A stretch of 64,000 nucleotides of DNA from Cytobacillus oceanisediminis 2691. GTDB taxonomy: Bacteria; Bacillota; Bacilli; Bacillales; Cytobacillaceae. A program made the position numbers and the translations under genes. The stretch covers positions 278,001 through 342,000 of the forward strand of contig NZ_VEEP01000006.1 of assembly GCF_007678455.1 (NCBI RefSeq), given 5' to 3'. The notes below the pieces were generated by a model. That model ran no database searches, was not told where the DNA came from, and was given only the letters and a program-made list of their open reading frames with translations. Below, one piece after another: positions 43,824 to 52,619 of the stretch; within the stretch, counting starts at the first letter, position 1, and each line of letters opens with the position of its first letter.

Positions 43824-44390
43824 GTGGATAAACATAAAATGATCAGCGATTTAATGGATCAATATGGTACCAGCGTTCTGCACCTTGCCTATTCATATGT
43901 GCGCAACCGTCAGACAGCCGAGGATTTAACACAGGAGATTTTCCTGAAATGCTTTGAAAATCTTGATACCTACCGTGGGGAAGCAGGCCTGCAGACCTGG
44001 CTTTATCGGGTTGCATCCAATCACTGCAAGGATTACCTGAAGAGCTGGTATTTTAGGAAAACCCATGTAACGGCCTTTATTTCTGGTTTTTTCAAAGACA
44101 GTCAACCCGGACCTGAGGAACAGTTTTTACAGAACGATGAAAAGTACCAGCTCCAGGATGCACTGTTCAATCTGACAATCAAATACAGAGAAATTCTATT
44201 CTTATATTATTTTCAGGAGTGTTCACAGAAGGAAATCGCAGCTATTTGCAGTTTGAATGTTAATACGGTGAAATCACGCCTTACAAGGGCCAGGGAGCTG
44301 TTAAAGAAAATTTTAGATGAAAGGAGCTATGAATATGGAGGATCAGTTGAAGCAGATAAAAAGCAAGCTGTTAAAGGACGAACTAGCTGA
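43824..44390 (+). CDS. ECF sigma-70 family factor
   Basis: A 188-aa ECF sigma factor. Region 2 (AYSYVRNRQTAEDLTQEIFLKCFENLDTYRG, with LQTWLYRVASNHCKDYLK) and region 4 (LQDALFNLTIKYREILFLYYFQECSQKEIAAICSLNVNTVKSRLTRARELLKK) are complete. It would direct polymerase to a few envelope-stress-type promoters. GTG at 43824 follows GGGAGGTGAA. The next gene begins inside its 3' end, as is usual for a sigma and anti-sigma pair. Confidence 0.9.
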   Translation: MDKHKMISDLMDQYGTSVLHLAYSYVRNRQTAEDLTQEIFLKCFENLDTYRGEAGLQTWLYRVASNHCKDYLKSWYFRKTHVTAFISGFFKDSQPGPEEQFLQNDEKYQLQDALFNLTIKYREILFLYYFQECSQKEIAAICSLNVNTVKSRLTRARELLKKILDERSYEYGGSVEADKKQAVKGRTS

Positions 44391-45405
44391 TTTTGAATTC
44401 ACATCAAGGATGAAGGATGAAGTTGTCCGGAAAATGAACAAAACAAAATCCTTCAGCTTTCGCGGATTAGTTCCTGCAGGATTAAGCTTTGTTTTGGCTG
44501 CAGTGTTCATTTCAGGAATGTATTTTCTTGTAGATTCTAATTATACAAGTAATCCAGCACCAGCAAGCCCGCCTGGGGCCGCTACCGATGGAAAGGATGA
44601 AAAACCTGAATTGATCGAGCCAGGTTATATTCCAGAGCCATATGTTTTTAAGCACACTCACACAGATGGGGACATTTACGAGCATGTATATGTAAATCCT
44701 GAAGATGAGAAGGAAAATTTTACTTATGGGATGAGTTCCGGAGAACCAGAGCTTGGTGAAGGAAAAGCGCAAGAGCTGGAGCTTACTGCTGATATTAGAG
44801 GAAAGTATGTAGACGTAAACGAGGGCCATTCCTATATAATTTGGGAAGATGAAAAATTCAATCAGGTTGTTGAGCAGAATGGCTCAATGAGCAAGGTTGA
44901 TTTATTGAAAGTCGTTGATTCAATCCTGTTAAAGAAAGGACATGATTCCTGGCTGGCAGGCGAAATCGCTGAATTGGAGGAAGCCGCTGTGCCGCCAGCG
45001 GAGGAACAGCCAACTATCGAGGCACTGACTGAAGAATCAGCGATTGCCCTGCTTGTGAAATATGAAGAAAAGAATAGAAGTATCAGCTCAGGTCGGGATA
45101 ATTTAAAATACAATAATCTTTATACAAAAGAAGACTATTATCAATTATATTATGATTTAATGACAGAAGAGGCAGCTGTTAAACTATATGAGCCCCGACT
45201 AGAAGAGAAAGATGGCGGTTTGTATGCAGTCCCTACCGAGTTCCCTGCCTTTTATTCAGAAACGGATCCATATAGTTTTGAAAAGGTTAACGAAAACACT
45301 TACGTATTATCACAAACATTCAAAGAAGGCTTGTACAGCGGTATCACCGCCACCTTTACTTACAATAATGATAAATGGCTGATTTCTGATATTGAAGGCA
45401 AATAA
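44335..45405 (+). CDS. Membrane protein, putative anti-sigma factor
   Basis: A 356-aa protein with a cytoplasmic N-terminus (1-43), one membrane segment (about 45-66, GLVPAGLSFVLAAVFISGMYFLV) and a large extracellular part with no recognised domain. Its gene overlaps the ECF sigma gene by 56 bp, so the N-terminus probably binds the sigma factor, although no classical zinc anti-sigma motif is present. ATG at 44335 is chosen because GGAG lies 8 nt upstream; two earlier ATGs are too close to that site. Confidence 0.75.
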   Translation: MEDQLKQIKSKLLKDELADFEFTSRMKDEVVRKMNKTKSFSFRGLVPAGLSFVLAAVFISGMYFLVDSNYTSNPAPASPPGAATDGKDEKPELIEPGYIPEPYVFKHTHTDGDIYEHVYVNPEDEKENFTYGMSSGEPELGEGKAQELELTADIRGKYVDVNEGHSYIIWEDEKFNQVVEQNGSMSKVDLLKVVDSILLKKGHDSWLAGEIAELEEAAVPPAEEQPTIEALTEESAIALLVKYEEKNRSISSGRDNLKYNNLYTKEDYYQLYYDLMTEEAAVKLYEPRLEEKDGGLYAVPTEFPAFYSETDPYSFEKVNENTYVLSQTFKEGLYSGITATFTYNNDKWLISDIEGK

Positions 45406-45431
45406 AAGCATGGGATTGATTCCCATGCTTT
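45405..45431. terminator. Bidirectional terminator
   Basis: AAAGCATGGGA and TCCCATGCTTT pair around TTGAT between two convergent genes. Confidence 0.8.
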
Positions 45432-45436
45432 ACTTC

Positions 45437-46666
45437 TTATTTAAAAAAGCCAACCATGATTTGCTTAAAAATATTTCGTTTCCCTTCTTCGCTAAACGTT
45501 TCTTTGCTAAGAATACCTGGTTTTAGTTTGCTAAAGAATGGACTGTCCGCTTTTTGGACGTTTTCAGGTTTGCGGACAAAGAGTTCATCTGGCTTGGCTC
45601 CCTTTTTCAATTCGGTCTTCCCGCCGACTTCTAAACCCTTTTTGATTTTGCGTTTCTCGACTTTTCCTACTTCGTTCAGGATATAGACATAACTGTTTTT
45701 CTTGCCTTTATCTATTGACCGTTGTGGAACGACGGCGGCATTGACCACCTGGTTGGTGACGACTGATACATCGACATGTGTTCCGTGGACAATCTCTTCC
45801 TCTTCCAGTTCAAGTTCGATCTCAAAAGGGAAGTGGCTTTCTTTTTTTACCGAAGGGTCTGATTCTGGATGTTTGGCAATTTTGGTGAGGGTACCGCCGA
45901 TTGCACCTTTTAGCATATCCGATTTTACGTACACCTCCATGCCTTCCTGGACATTTTTCAGGTCTCTTTCTGAAAAAGTCCCTTCAACCTTTGGAGTGTC
46001 TGAAATGATCGTCACGATTGGATTGTTCAATTCATAATTAACTTTCTTCACCGATCCAGCAACTTCACTGCTGATTTCAAGCTGGTCGCTGCCATCGTAT
46101 GAATCAATCAGATCATCGTACTTCTCGATTTCTGCTTCAACACGGCTTTTCTCCAATTCCTTGTCATAGATTTCTTTCTCAATTGATACAGCCATCAGAT
46201 CGTTTGATGAATCGGCTGCTGTTCCGTTGCCGGCAACAGGCAGGCTATTGTCAGTGGTGGAGGCGGAAACGGTCTGCAGGTAGGAAAGCTGCTTGATTTG
46301 CTCATCAAGCAATGTCGCCTCTGTTTCCAGCTGGTCCTTTTCTGCTTCAAGTCTGGCCAGCTCCTTGTCGATGTTATCGGAGGAGTATTCAAAAAGCGGA
46401 GTTCCAGAATCCACCTCGTCGCCTTCTTTTACAAGAAAACTTTTAAATTCGCTGGAATTGGGATCATAGTAGACATGATGCTCCTCTTTAGGAGTGACAA
46501 CGCCTTCTGCATGAAGAGTTTCTGTCAGCGTCTCCTTCCCGATTTTTGCCCAGCTATTGATATAGGAGGAGCGAACCGCTTTGCCGTCATCCCTGAGGGC
46601 GAGATAAAGATTGCCTGATACAAAGAGAATTCCTGCGGACAACAGGATGATTGTCTTCTTTTTCAT
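45437..46666 (-). CDS. Efflux periplasmic-adaptor-like protein (HlyD/YknX-like)
   Basis: A 409-aa membrane-fusion protein. An N-terminal anchor (5-24) is followed by a barrel-sandwich start (LTETLHAEGVVTPKEEHHVY, and VKEGDEVDSGTPLFEY), a coiled-coil hairpin (about 85-185), the second lipoyl half and a beta-barrel (VPQRSIDKGKKNSYVYIL). YknX works with an ABC exporter; none lies nearby. It is 15 bp downstream of the membrane protein gene. Confidence 0.85.
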   Translation of the reverse strand: MKKKTIILLSAGILFVSGNLYLALRDDGKAVRSSYINSWAKIGKETLTETLHAEGVVTPKEEHHVYYDPNSSEFKSFLVKEGDEVDSGTPLFEYSSDNIDKELARLEAEKDQLETEATLLDEQIKQLSYLQTVSASTTDNSLPVAGNGTAADSSNDLMAVSIEKEIYDKELEKSRVEAEIEKYDDLIDSYDGSDQLEISSEVAGSVKKVNYELNNPIVTIISDTPKVEGTFSERDLKNVQEGMEVYVKSDMLKGAIGGTLTKIAKHPESDPSVKKESHFPFEIELELEEEEIVHGTHVDVSVVTNQVVNAAVVPQRSIDKGKKNSYVYILNEVGKVEKRKIKKGLEVGGKTELKKGAKPDELFVRKPENVQKADSPFFSKLKPGILSKETFSEEGKRNIFKQIMVGFFK

Positions 46667-46681
46667 GGTTGTTCCCCTCCC

Positions 46682-47344
46682 TTAAAGGATATTTTCCATT
46701 CGAATAAATGAAAAGAGTGCAGCAAAAAGCCAGATGACAAGATGAATGCCAATAACGAGCAGCAGGACGATTTTCGGATTCTTTTCTGTCATTGCTTTTA
46801 AATACTTATATTCTATGAAAATAACCCAGATTTTAAAGATTGATATGTAAGCAAGAAAATGGATGATGAAATCATTCCCTGTTATGTATTGAGCAATTAC
46901 ACCTAAAGAAAACGGTGATGATACCTTTGTCAGCCCAAGATATAATGCCATTGGTACAATCAACAATTTTTCCAGAAGCAAGATTGGCATGACGAACAGC
47001 TGGATGGTAAGCAATCTTTTGAACTCCAAGTCTGTCACTGTCCAGAAAAATAGTGCCGGCAGGAAAAGCATGATCGCACCGAAAAATAGCCCCTGGATGA
47101 TCTGCCCTGCAAGGAACAGGGATTTATTCATTTCATATTCTGCCCTCGGAAGTGAGGTCAATTTTCTAGAAAGATATTCGGAATCAATCCCAAAATAGGC
47201 GCTAAACCCGAAAATCAATCCGCTAAGCAGGATGAACAGGATCGTTTTTTTCCAAGCTCCCGGAAATCTTTCAGTATCTCTTAGCGTATATGTATAGTAG
47301 TTATAGTTAAAAAGTCCGCGAAATACTCCTATTCTGTTCTCCAT
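46682..47344 (-). CDS. Yip1-like polytopic membrane protein (YknW-like)
   Basis: A 220-aa protein with about five hydrophobic segments. In B. subtilis a Yip1-family protein (YknW) precedes the adaptor YknX in an operon for an ABC exporter, and the same order is seen here. The resemblance is in size, topology and position; no strong motif fixes the family. Confidence 0.65.
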   Translation of the reverse strand: MENRIGVFRGLFNYNYYTYTLRDTERFPGAWKKTILFILLSGLIFGFSAYFGIDSEYLSRKLTSLPRAEYEMNKSLFLAGQIIQGLFFGAIMLFLPALFFWTVTDLEFKRLLTIQLFVMPILLLEKLLIVPMALYLGLTKVSSPFSLGVIAQYITGNDFIIHFLAYISIFKIWVIFIEYKYLKAMTEKNPKIVLLLVIGIHLVIWLFAALFSFIRMENIL

Positions 47345-47814
47345 CTCTAGTCCCCCAGATTGTAGTAGCTTGTCTACCTTCTATTTTATATGAATGATTT
47401 CCATTAATGAAATATTAACCAAAGCCTCTTATAAAGTTGGACGATTAGTCCTATGATTTTGTTTCATCTTACTTCCCCACTCCTCGAATGGCTCATTTTT
47501 GGGTATAATAGAAGAATATGTTTTTTTCTTAGGCTCTTTTCTAATACTTTGCTGCGTTTGCCTACAAAATAGGATTGAATTACCTAAGATTATTCACACA
47601 CGCTTATTATGAGAAAAGAGCTTGCAAACTTAGTACCGACATACAAAATGACTATTATTACGTTAAAATCGGCTTTAGGATTTTAACAACAATTTTTACG
47701 AATACAGCCTTTTCTTATTTTGATTTTACCAAAGCATGTCCGATGTGCTTGTCGAATTTTGTAATACATTTGGAAAAGAAGAACGAACGATGCTGCGTGA
47801 ACGGGGGAATCGCT
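47345..47814. other. Upstream region of the SWIM-domain gene
   Basis: 470 bp. GGGTATAATAG at 47501 contains a TATAAT (47504-47509) that could be a -10 for the SWIM gene, with no clear -35. The open frame from 47575 continues into the SWIM gene, but its first 80 codons look non-coding. Confidence 0.45.
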
Positions 47815-49443
47815 GTGGCTGTCATACCTGATAACCAGGCACCGATTTTTAAAGAAGCTGCTGCAAAACTGAATAGTATCCTTAAATCCGAAGTCGAGGA
47901 GGATGCGCGCTTGGTGCAGAAAGGGCTGATGCTCTATCGCCAGGGGACGGTCCACCATCTGAAATACATGGTGAAATCGATTTGGGCAACGGTCCAGGAC
48001 GTGACACCGGTCCGTGTGTACATAAATGTTTCCGATCCTGAAGAAAGCAGCTGCACCTGCCCTGCCAACTCGTTTTGCCGGCACCGGCTGGCTGCATTTT
48101 TCCAGGCATACAGCGATGTCGCTAGTGTTTCCGATTGGGTAGAGGCCTGGCGGAAACCTGCAAAGGAACAGCTGAATGCGGAAAAATGGGGACTGCAGCG
48201 CGCGAAGGATCTGGTCAAGAGAGATTCTCGGTCTGGACATGATTACGATAGCTGGGCCGCCTCCTTCCGTGAGAGTTTCGAAGAAATCATTAAGGGCCAG
48301 GGCGAACCGCGGGCCTATGTTGTGCCAGGTTTGTTCCGCTCGTATATACGCCGTGTGGAGGTTTCCGCACCGCTTGAGGCTGTCTGGAAAAACCTCTATC
48401 TGATTGCGGTGTCTGTACATTCCTTCAATTTGCTGACTGACCTTGCCATTGATCAAGGCCATGATGAGGAAGCGACGATGGACCGGTATTACCGGCCGTT
48501 GTTTGAGGATTTGTTCCATGACGCCGAGGAATACATCGAGCGGCTCGCCTACGGGACGATGCCATTTTCGTTCGATACATTCCTGGAGCGCTTGAAGGAT
48601 GATGTCGTAAGATTGACAGAGCCTGACGCTTCTGGCGGCTATGACCGGATTGATTTATACCGCTTGCTGTGGGAAAAGCTTTTTAAAAACACAGGGTGGC
48701 GTGAGGCTGAGTTGGCTCGTCTTGAAGCGTTTGGCGAGGGCAAGCGGGATCAGGTTGAGGAAATTGCCTTGATTCACCAGCTTGTTTTAGCAAAGCAGGA
48801 CGGCGACGCGCTGAAACGGTTAACGGCTCTTCCTGTCAGTGCCCTTCCTTACATGTTTTACTGGCTGGATGGTTTCCGTGTACAGCGCGAGTGGAATAGG
48901 ATGGGACCGTTCATCGAATACCTCGTCCAACAGCTGCGGAATTATCTGAAGCACCTGGGTGAGTATTATACTTGTAAAAAATTCACGCGCTATGCGTTGA
49001 AGCTTGTCGGGGCTTACACCCGCGAGATCGGACGCGGCGAACTGTACGACCGAGGGCTGGCACAGGCGATGCCATACAGCTTTTACGAATATGAAGATTC
49101 TTTGTTTGAAAAAGGCCAGTATGAACAATGGGGCGAGCTCCAATCGTATTTTGGCTTTGAATATAATTCGATTTCGAACGATCGCCTTAAAGAATTACAA
49201 AAGGCGGCGCCTGAGGTTCTAATTCCCCTGTACCACCAGATGGTAGGGGATTTGATCGACATGAAAAACCGCAGCAGCTACAAGCAGGCAGCTCGGTTGC
49301 TGAAAAAACTGCGGACAGTCTATAAAAAGCTGAAGCGGGTGCCGGAGTGGGAAGAATTTTTCGCGAAGCTGCTCGTGAAGACGAAGAGACTTCGGGCGTT
49401 TCATGAAGAATTGACAAGGAGCAAGTTGATTGAGGTGGAGTGA
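47815..49443 (+). CDS. ywqB: SWIM zinc-finger protein (YwqB-like)
   Basis: A 542-aa protein close to the length of B. subtilis YwqB (536 aa, from memory). The SWIM finger is CTCPANSFCRH at residues 80-90 (Cys80, Cys82, Cys88, His90). The rest is helical. SWIM proteins bind DNA or proteins and are often encoded next to an SNF2 helicase, as here. GTG at 47815 is chosen: GGGGGA lies 6 nt upstream, length fits, and the 80 codons upstream look non-coding. A hairpin repeat at 49446 separates it from ywqA. Confidence 0.88.
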   Translation: MAVIPDNQAPIFKEAAAKLNSILKSEVEEDARLVQKGLMLYRQGTVHHLKYMVKSIWATVQDVTPVRVYINVSDPEESSCTCPANSFCRHRLAAFFQAYSDVASVSDWVEAWRKPAKEQLNAEKWGLQRAKDLVKRDSRSGHDYDSWAASFRESFEEIIKGQGEPRAYVVPGLFRSYIRRVEVSAPLEAVWKNLYLIAVSVHSFNLLTDLAIDQGHDEEATMDRYYRPLFEDLFHDAEEYIERLAYGTMPFSFDTFLERLKDDVVRLTEPDASGGYDRIDLYRLLWEKLFKNTGWREAELARLEAFGEGKRDQVEEIALIHQLVLAKQDGDALKRLTALPVSALPYMFYWLDGFRVQREWNRMGPFIEYLVQQLRNYLKHLGEYYTCKKFTRYALKLVGAYTREIGRGELYDRGLAQAMPYSFYEYEDSLFEKGQYEQWGELQSYFGFEYNSISNDRLKELQKAAPEVLIPLYHQMVGDLIDMKNRSSYKQAARLLKKLRTVYKKLKRVPEWEEFFAKLLVKTKRLRAFHEELTRSKLIEVE

Positions 49444-49445
49444 CG

Positions 49446-49520
49446 GAAGCATAGGGACGTACCTTTTGCTCCTTTAGTTTAGCGAAACAAAAGGGGACAA
49501 CAGAACCGTCCCCATGTCCC
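49446..49520. repeat. Dispersed hairpin repeat, copy C
   Basis: GAAGCATAGGGACGTACCTT starts an element whose GGGAC pairs with GTCCC (outer), CCTTTTG with CAAAAGG (inner) and GTTT with AAAC (tip). It lies between the ywqB and ywqA genes, ending just before the ywqA ribosome binding site. It shares GAAGCATAGGGAC with copy A at 11770. Confidence 0.75.
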
Positions 49521-49534
49521 AAGGAGGTGTTTTG

Positions 49535-52360
49535 ATGCTTGAAATCAAGCAGATTCATATAGATGTGATGCCGGTTGCGGGCGGACGATATTTTTTGAGT
49601 GCCGAGGATTTCGATGGCTTCGAGCTTAAGACCTCTGAATGGAAGAAGCTGCTGTTTTTCCGTCATAAGGAGAGTTATTACGGGACGATGGTGGAGTCTG
49701 ACAAGTGGGGCGTTGCTGAGGGTGTGACACTTAGCGCGTGGCAGCTTGTGACGCTTTTCGGCGAGGAGAGCTTCAACCGGCTTGTTGAGTGGGAATGGGA
49801 TGATGTCGGCGATATCTGCCTGTCCACTGCCCATGCGATTTACGATGCGATCCTTGCGAAGGAATGGCATCCTGATTTTACCCAGCTTGATGGCGAGGAT
49901 TTCCGCTGGAAGCTCCCGGAGAGTGTGCTTGATGAATTCCATGACCCGTTCTGGGAGGAAGAGCTTGTGATTGGAGACGAGAAGCTTCTCGTGCAGGATT
50001 TCGTGGCTGAGTTGTTCCATCATGGTTTAGAGTCATACTTCCATGAAAATGAGACGATGAAATACCTGCTTGGCGATAAGCTGGATGTGCTGCGGAACAA
50101 GCAGCTTTCGGCCTCGCAGCTGGCAGCTTATTTTGATGAGGACCGCTGGCTTGAGTGGATTGGACTTAAGGAAAATCCAGCGCCGTTTTCGATTGGGATG
50201 CGCCTCGAGGAGCCGATGGATGATCTCGGTGATTGGAAACTGGGGTTATTTTTACGCGGAAAAGAAGAGCCAATGATGATTGAAGCTCATGATTATGAAA
50301 GCTACCCTGCCGGCTGGGATGATTACAGTGACAAGGTTGAAGACGAAGAAAAGCGGCTGGCTTCGATTTTTCCTTGGATCGAGGAAGACGGCCGCCTGAA
50401 ATCTACCCTTAGCGAAGATGAAGCCTGGATATTTTTAACCGAGGCGAGCGAGACGCTGATTGCGCTTGGCATTGAAATCCTCCTTCCTTCCTGGTGGGAA
50501 GCGATCAAGAATGCGAACCTGAAGGTGAAGGCGCGATTGAAGGGCCAGACTGGCTACCGCCGCTCGTTCGTCGGCTTGAACGCGATGCTCGACTATGACT
50601 GGCGATTCTCGATGAACGGTGTGGACCTGAGTGAGGATGACTTCCAGCGCCTGGTGAATGAAAAGCGGAGGCTCGTTTATCTTAAGGGCCGCTGGATCAA
50701 GCTTGACCATGGCTTTATCCGCCAGATCCAGGAAATGATGAAAAAGGCTGATAAAGAAGGCTTGCACATCCGTGACCTGTTGCAGCAGGAGCTTTCCGAT
50801 GAGGAAGAAGACGGCGAAGCACTCGATGATCCGCGCGCATTCGCGAAAATCCAGATCGAGCTGAACCGCCACTGGAAGCAGATGATGAAGCAGCTGTCGG
50901 AAACGAAGGAAATCCCGGATTCTCCGGTGCCTACGGGGTTGCACGGTGAACTGCGCCCGTATCAGAAGCTCGGTATGAACTGGCTGCTATTCCTGAGGAA
51001 ATATGGATTCGGCGCCTTGCTTGCCGATGACATGGGCCTTGGTAAGACGATCCAGCTGATTTCGTATATCCTGTCGGTAAAAGAACAGGAAACTGACGAT
51101 CATCCGTCGTTGATCATCTGCCCTACTTCCGTGCTCGGCAACTGGCAAAAAGAAATCGAGCGTTTTGCCCCCGATTTGCGCGTCCATCTGCATTACGGAC
51201 CGAACCGCCTGAAGGGTACTCTTTTTATAGAAGAAGCGATGGCATCGGATATTGTGCTGACATCTTACGGACTGACGCACCTTGATTTCGATGATCTTGA
51301 GAGCGTTGAATGGAGCAGCATCGCGATTGATGAGGCGCAGAATATCAAGAACGCCGATACAAAGCAGTCGCGTGCGGTAAGGAAGCTGAAGGGCAAGCAC
51401 CATATCGCCCTGACCGGGACCCCGATGGAAAACCGTTTGTCAGAGCTGTGGTCGATCTTCGACTTCACGAACCGCGGCTATCTTGGCAGCGCAGGGCAAT
51501 TCCAGAAAGAGTTCATTTTGCCGATTGAAAAGGAAGATAAAAAAGAAAAAATCACCAAGCTACAGTCATTGATCAAGCCGTTCCTGCTGAGACGGACGAA
51601 GAAGGATGAAGAGGTCGCTTTGAACCTGCCGGACAAGGTCGAGCAGAAGGAATACTGCCCGCTGTCGGCCGAACAGGCTTCCTTATACGAGCAGCTCGTG
51701 AAGGACACGTTCGCGCAAATCGAGACGTTATCGAGTTTCGAACGCAAAGGGTTGATTTTACAGTTGCTGAGCCGACTGAAGCAGCTGTGCAACCATCCTG
51801 CACTGTACTTGAAGGAAGAAAGTCCGAAGCAGCTGATTGACCGGTCTGCAAAGATGGAGAAGATGATCGATCTCGTGAGCGCCGTCCTCGAACAGGAAGA
51901 AAGCTGCATCATTTTTACCCAGTATATCGGAATGGGCGAGATGATCCAGTCCGCGCTGAAAAAGAAATTTGGCATCGATGTGCCGTTCCTGAATGGCAGC
52001 CTGCCGAAGACAAAGCGTGATGAGCTGATCACGAAATTCCAGAACCGCGAGTTCCCTGTGTTCCTGCTGTCATTGAAGGCTGGCGGAACGGGGCTCAACC
52101 TGACCGCGGCGAACCATGTTGTCCACTATGACCGCTGGTGGAACCCGGCTGTTGAAAACCAGGCAACCGACCGTGCCTACCGCATCGGCCAGAGCCGCTT
52201 CGTGCATGTTCACAAGCTAATCAGCACCGGCACGCTTGAGGAAAAAATCGATGCGATGCTTGAGAAGAAGCAGTCGCTGAACGATCAGATTATTCAAAGT
52301 GACAGCTGGATTACCGAGCTGTCGACTGATGAATTGCATGAGTTGGTGTTTTTGTCGTAA
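49535..52360 (+). CDS. ywqA: SNF2-family helicase (YwqA-like)
   Basis: A 941-aa SNF2/RapA-type ATPase. A long N-terminal region precedes the two RecA lobes: Walker A in LLADDMGLGKTIQLISY, DEAQ in AIDEAQNIKN, LTGTPMENRLSELWSIFDF, then SLKAGGTGLNLTAANHVVHYDRWWNPAVE and ATDRAYRIGQSR. It probably remodels protein-DNA complexes together with YwqB; the pairing is conserved. ATG at 49535 follows AAGGAGGTG; the ATG 21 bp earlier lies before the site. Confidence 0.93.
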   Translation: MLEIKQIHIDVMPVAGGRYFLSAEDFDGFELKTSEWKKLLFFRHKESYYGTMVESDKWGVAEGVTLSAWQLVTLFGEESFNRLVEWEWDDVGDICLSTAHAIYDAILAKEWHPDFTQLDGEDFRWKLPESVLDEFHDPFWEEELVIGDEKLLVQDFVAELFHHGLESYFHENETMKYLLGDKLDVLRNKQLSASQLAAYFDEDRWLEWIGLKENPAPFSIGMRLEEPMDDLGDWKLGLFLRGKEEPMMIEAHDYESYPAGWDDYSDKVEDEEKRLASIFPWIEEDGRLKSTLSEDEAWIFLTEASETLIALGIEILLPSWWEAIKNANLKVKARLKGQTGYRRSFVGLNAMLDYDWRFSMNGVDLSEDDFQRLVNEKRRLVYLKGRWIKLDHGFIRQIQEMMKKADKEGLHIRDLLQQELSDEEEDGEALDDPRAFAKIQIELNRHWKQMMKQLSETKEIPDSPVPTGLHGELRPYQKLGMNWLLFLRKYGFGALLADDMGLGKTIQLISYILSVKEQETDDHPSLIICPTSVLGNWQKEIERFAPDLRVHLHYGPNRLKGTLFIEEAMASDIVLTSYGLTHLDFDDLESVEWSSIAIDEAQNIKNADTKQSRAVRKLKGKHHIALTGTPMENRLSELWSIFDFTNRGYLGSAGQFQKEFILPIEKEDKKEKITKLQSLIKPFLLRRTKKDEEVALNLPDKVEQKEYCPLSAEQASLYEQLVKDTFAQIETLSSFERKGLILQLLSRLKQLCNHPALYLKEESPKQLIDRSAKMEKMIDLVSAVLEQEESCIIFTQYIGMGEMIQSALKKKFGIDVPFLNGSLPKTKRDELITKFQNREFPVFLLSLKAGGTGLNLTAANHVVHYDRWWNPAVENQATDRAYRIGQSRFVHVHKLISTGTLEEKIDAMLEKKQSLNDQIIQSDSWITELSTDELHELVFLS

Positions 52361-52378
52361 ATTATATTCTTATCATAC

Positions 52379-52418
52379 AAAGAAGGCAGAGCGATTAAGA
52401 TTCAGCTCTGCCTTCTTT
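52379..52418. terminator. Bidirectional terminator between ywqA and the second CWB2 gene
   Basis: AAAGAAGGCAGAGC and GCTCTGCCTTCTTT form a 14-bp stem with a 12-nt loop. Confidence 0.9.
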
Positions 52419-52619
52419 AATTCTTCCATTAACTCATATATTTTCTTACTTAACTCATCTTTTAATTCCCCGTGTTTTTCATCAGAAAATTGTATTCGGC
52501 ATTAATCTCCATAGGATTCTCCCGCGATGAGTTCTAAATTCATAATTTTACTCTTCTAATAAAAACAGTGTAAAAACCACCATGGGTTTTAAGTGGAGAA
52601 CGGAGCCATTTGAGAATAC

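Noticed and set aside
47575..47814. N-terminal extension of the SWIM-domain gene
   Set aside because: The first 80 codons lack a ribosome binding site and family similarity; the GTG at 47815 has both and gives the expected length.
47683..48519. 278-aa minus-strand frame opposite the SWIM-domain gene
   Set aside because: Antisense shadow of a conserved coding gene.
49187..50023. 278-aa minus-strand frame across the ywqB/ywqA junction
   Set aside because: Antisense shadow; it also spans the hairpin repeat.
51478..52098. 206-aa minus-strand frame opposite the SNF2 gene
   Set aside because: Antisense shadow of the helicase motifs.
52420..52520. Possible short minus-strand peptide (DEKHGELKDELSKKIYELMEELKKAEL) beyond ywqA
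   Set aside because: It looks like a helical peptide but has no clear start and runs into the terminator at 52379; it may be a gene remnant.
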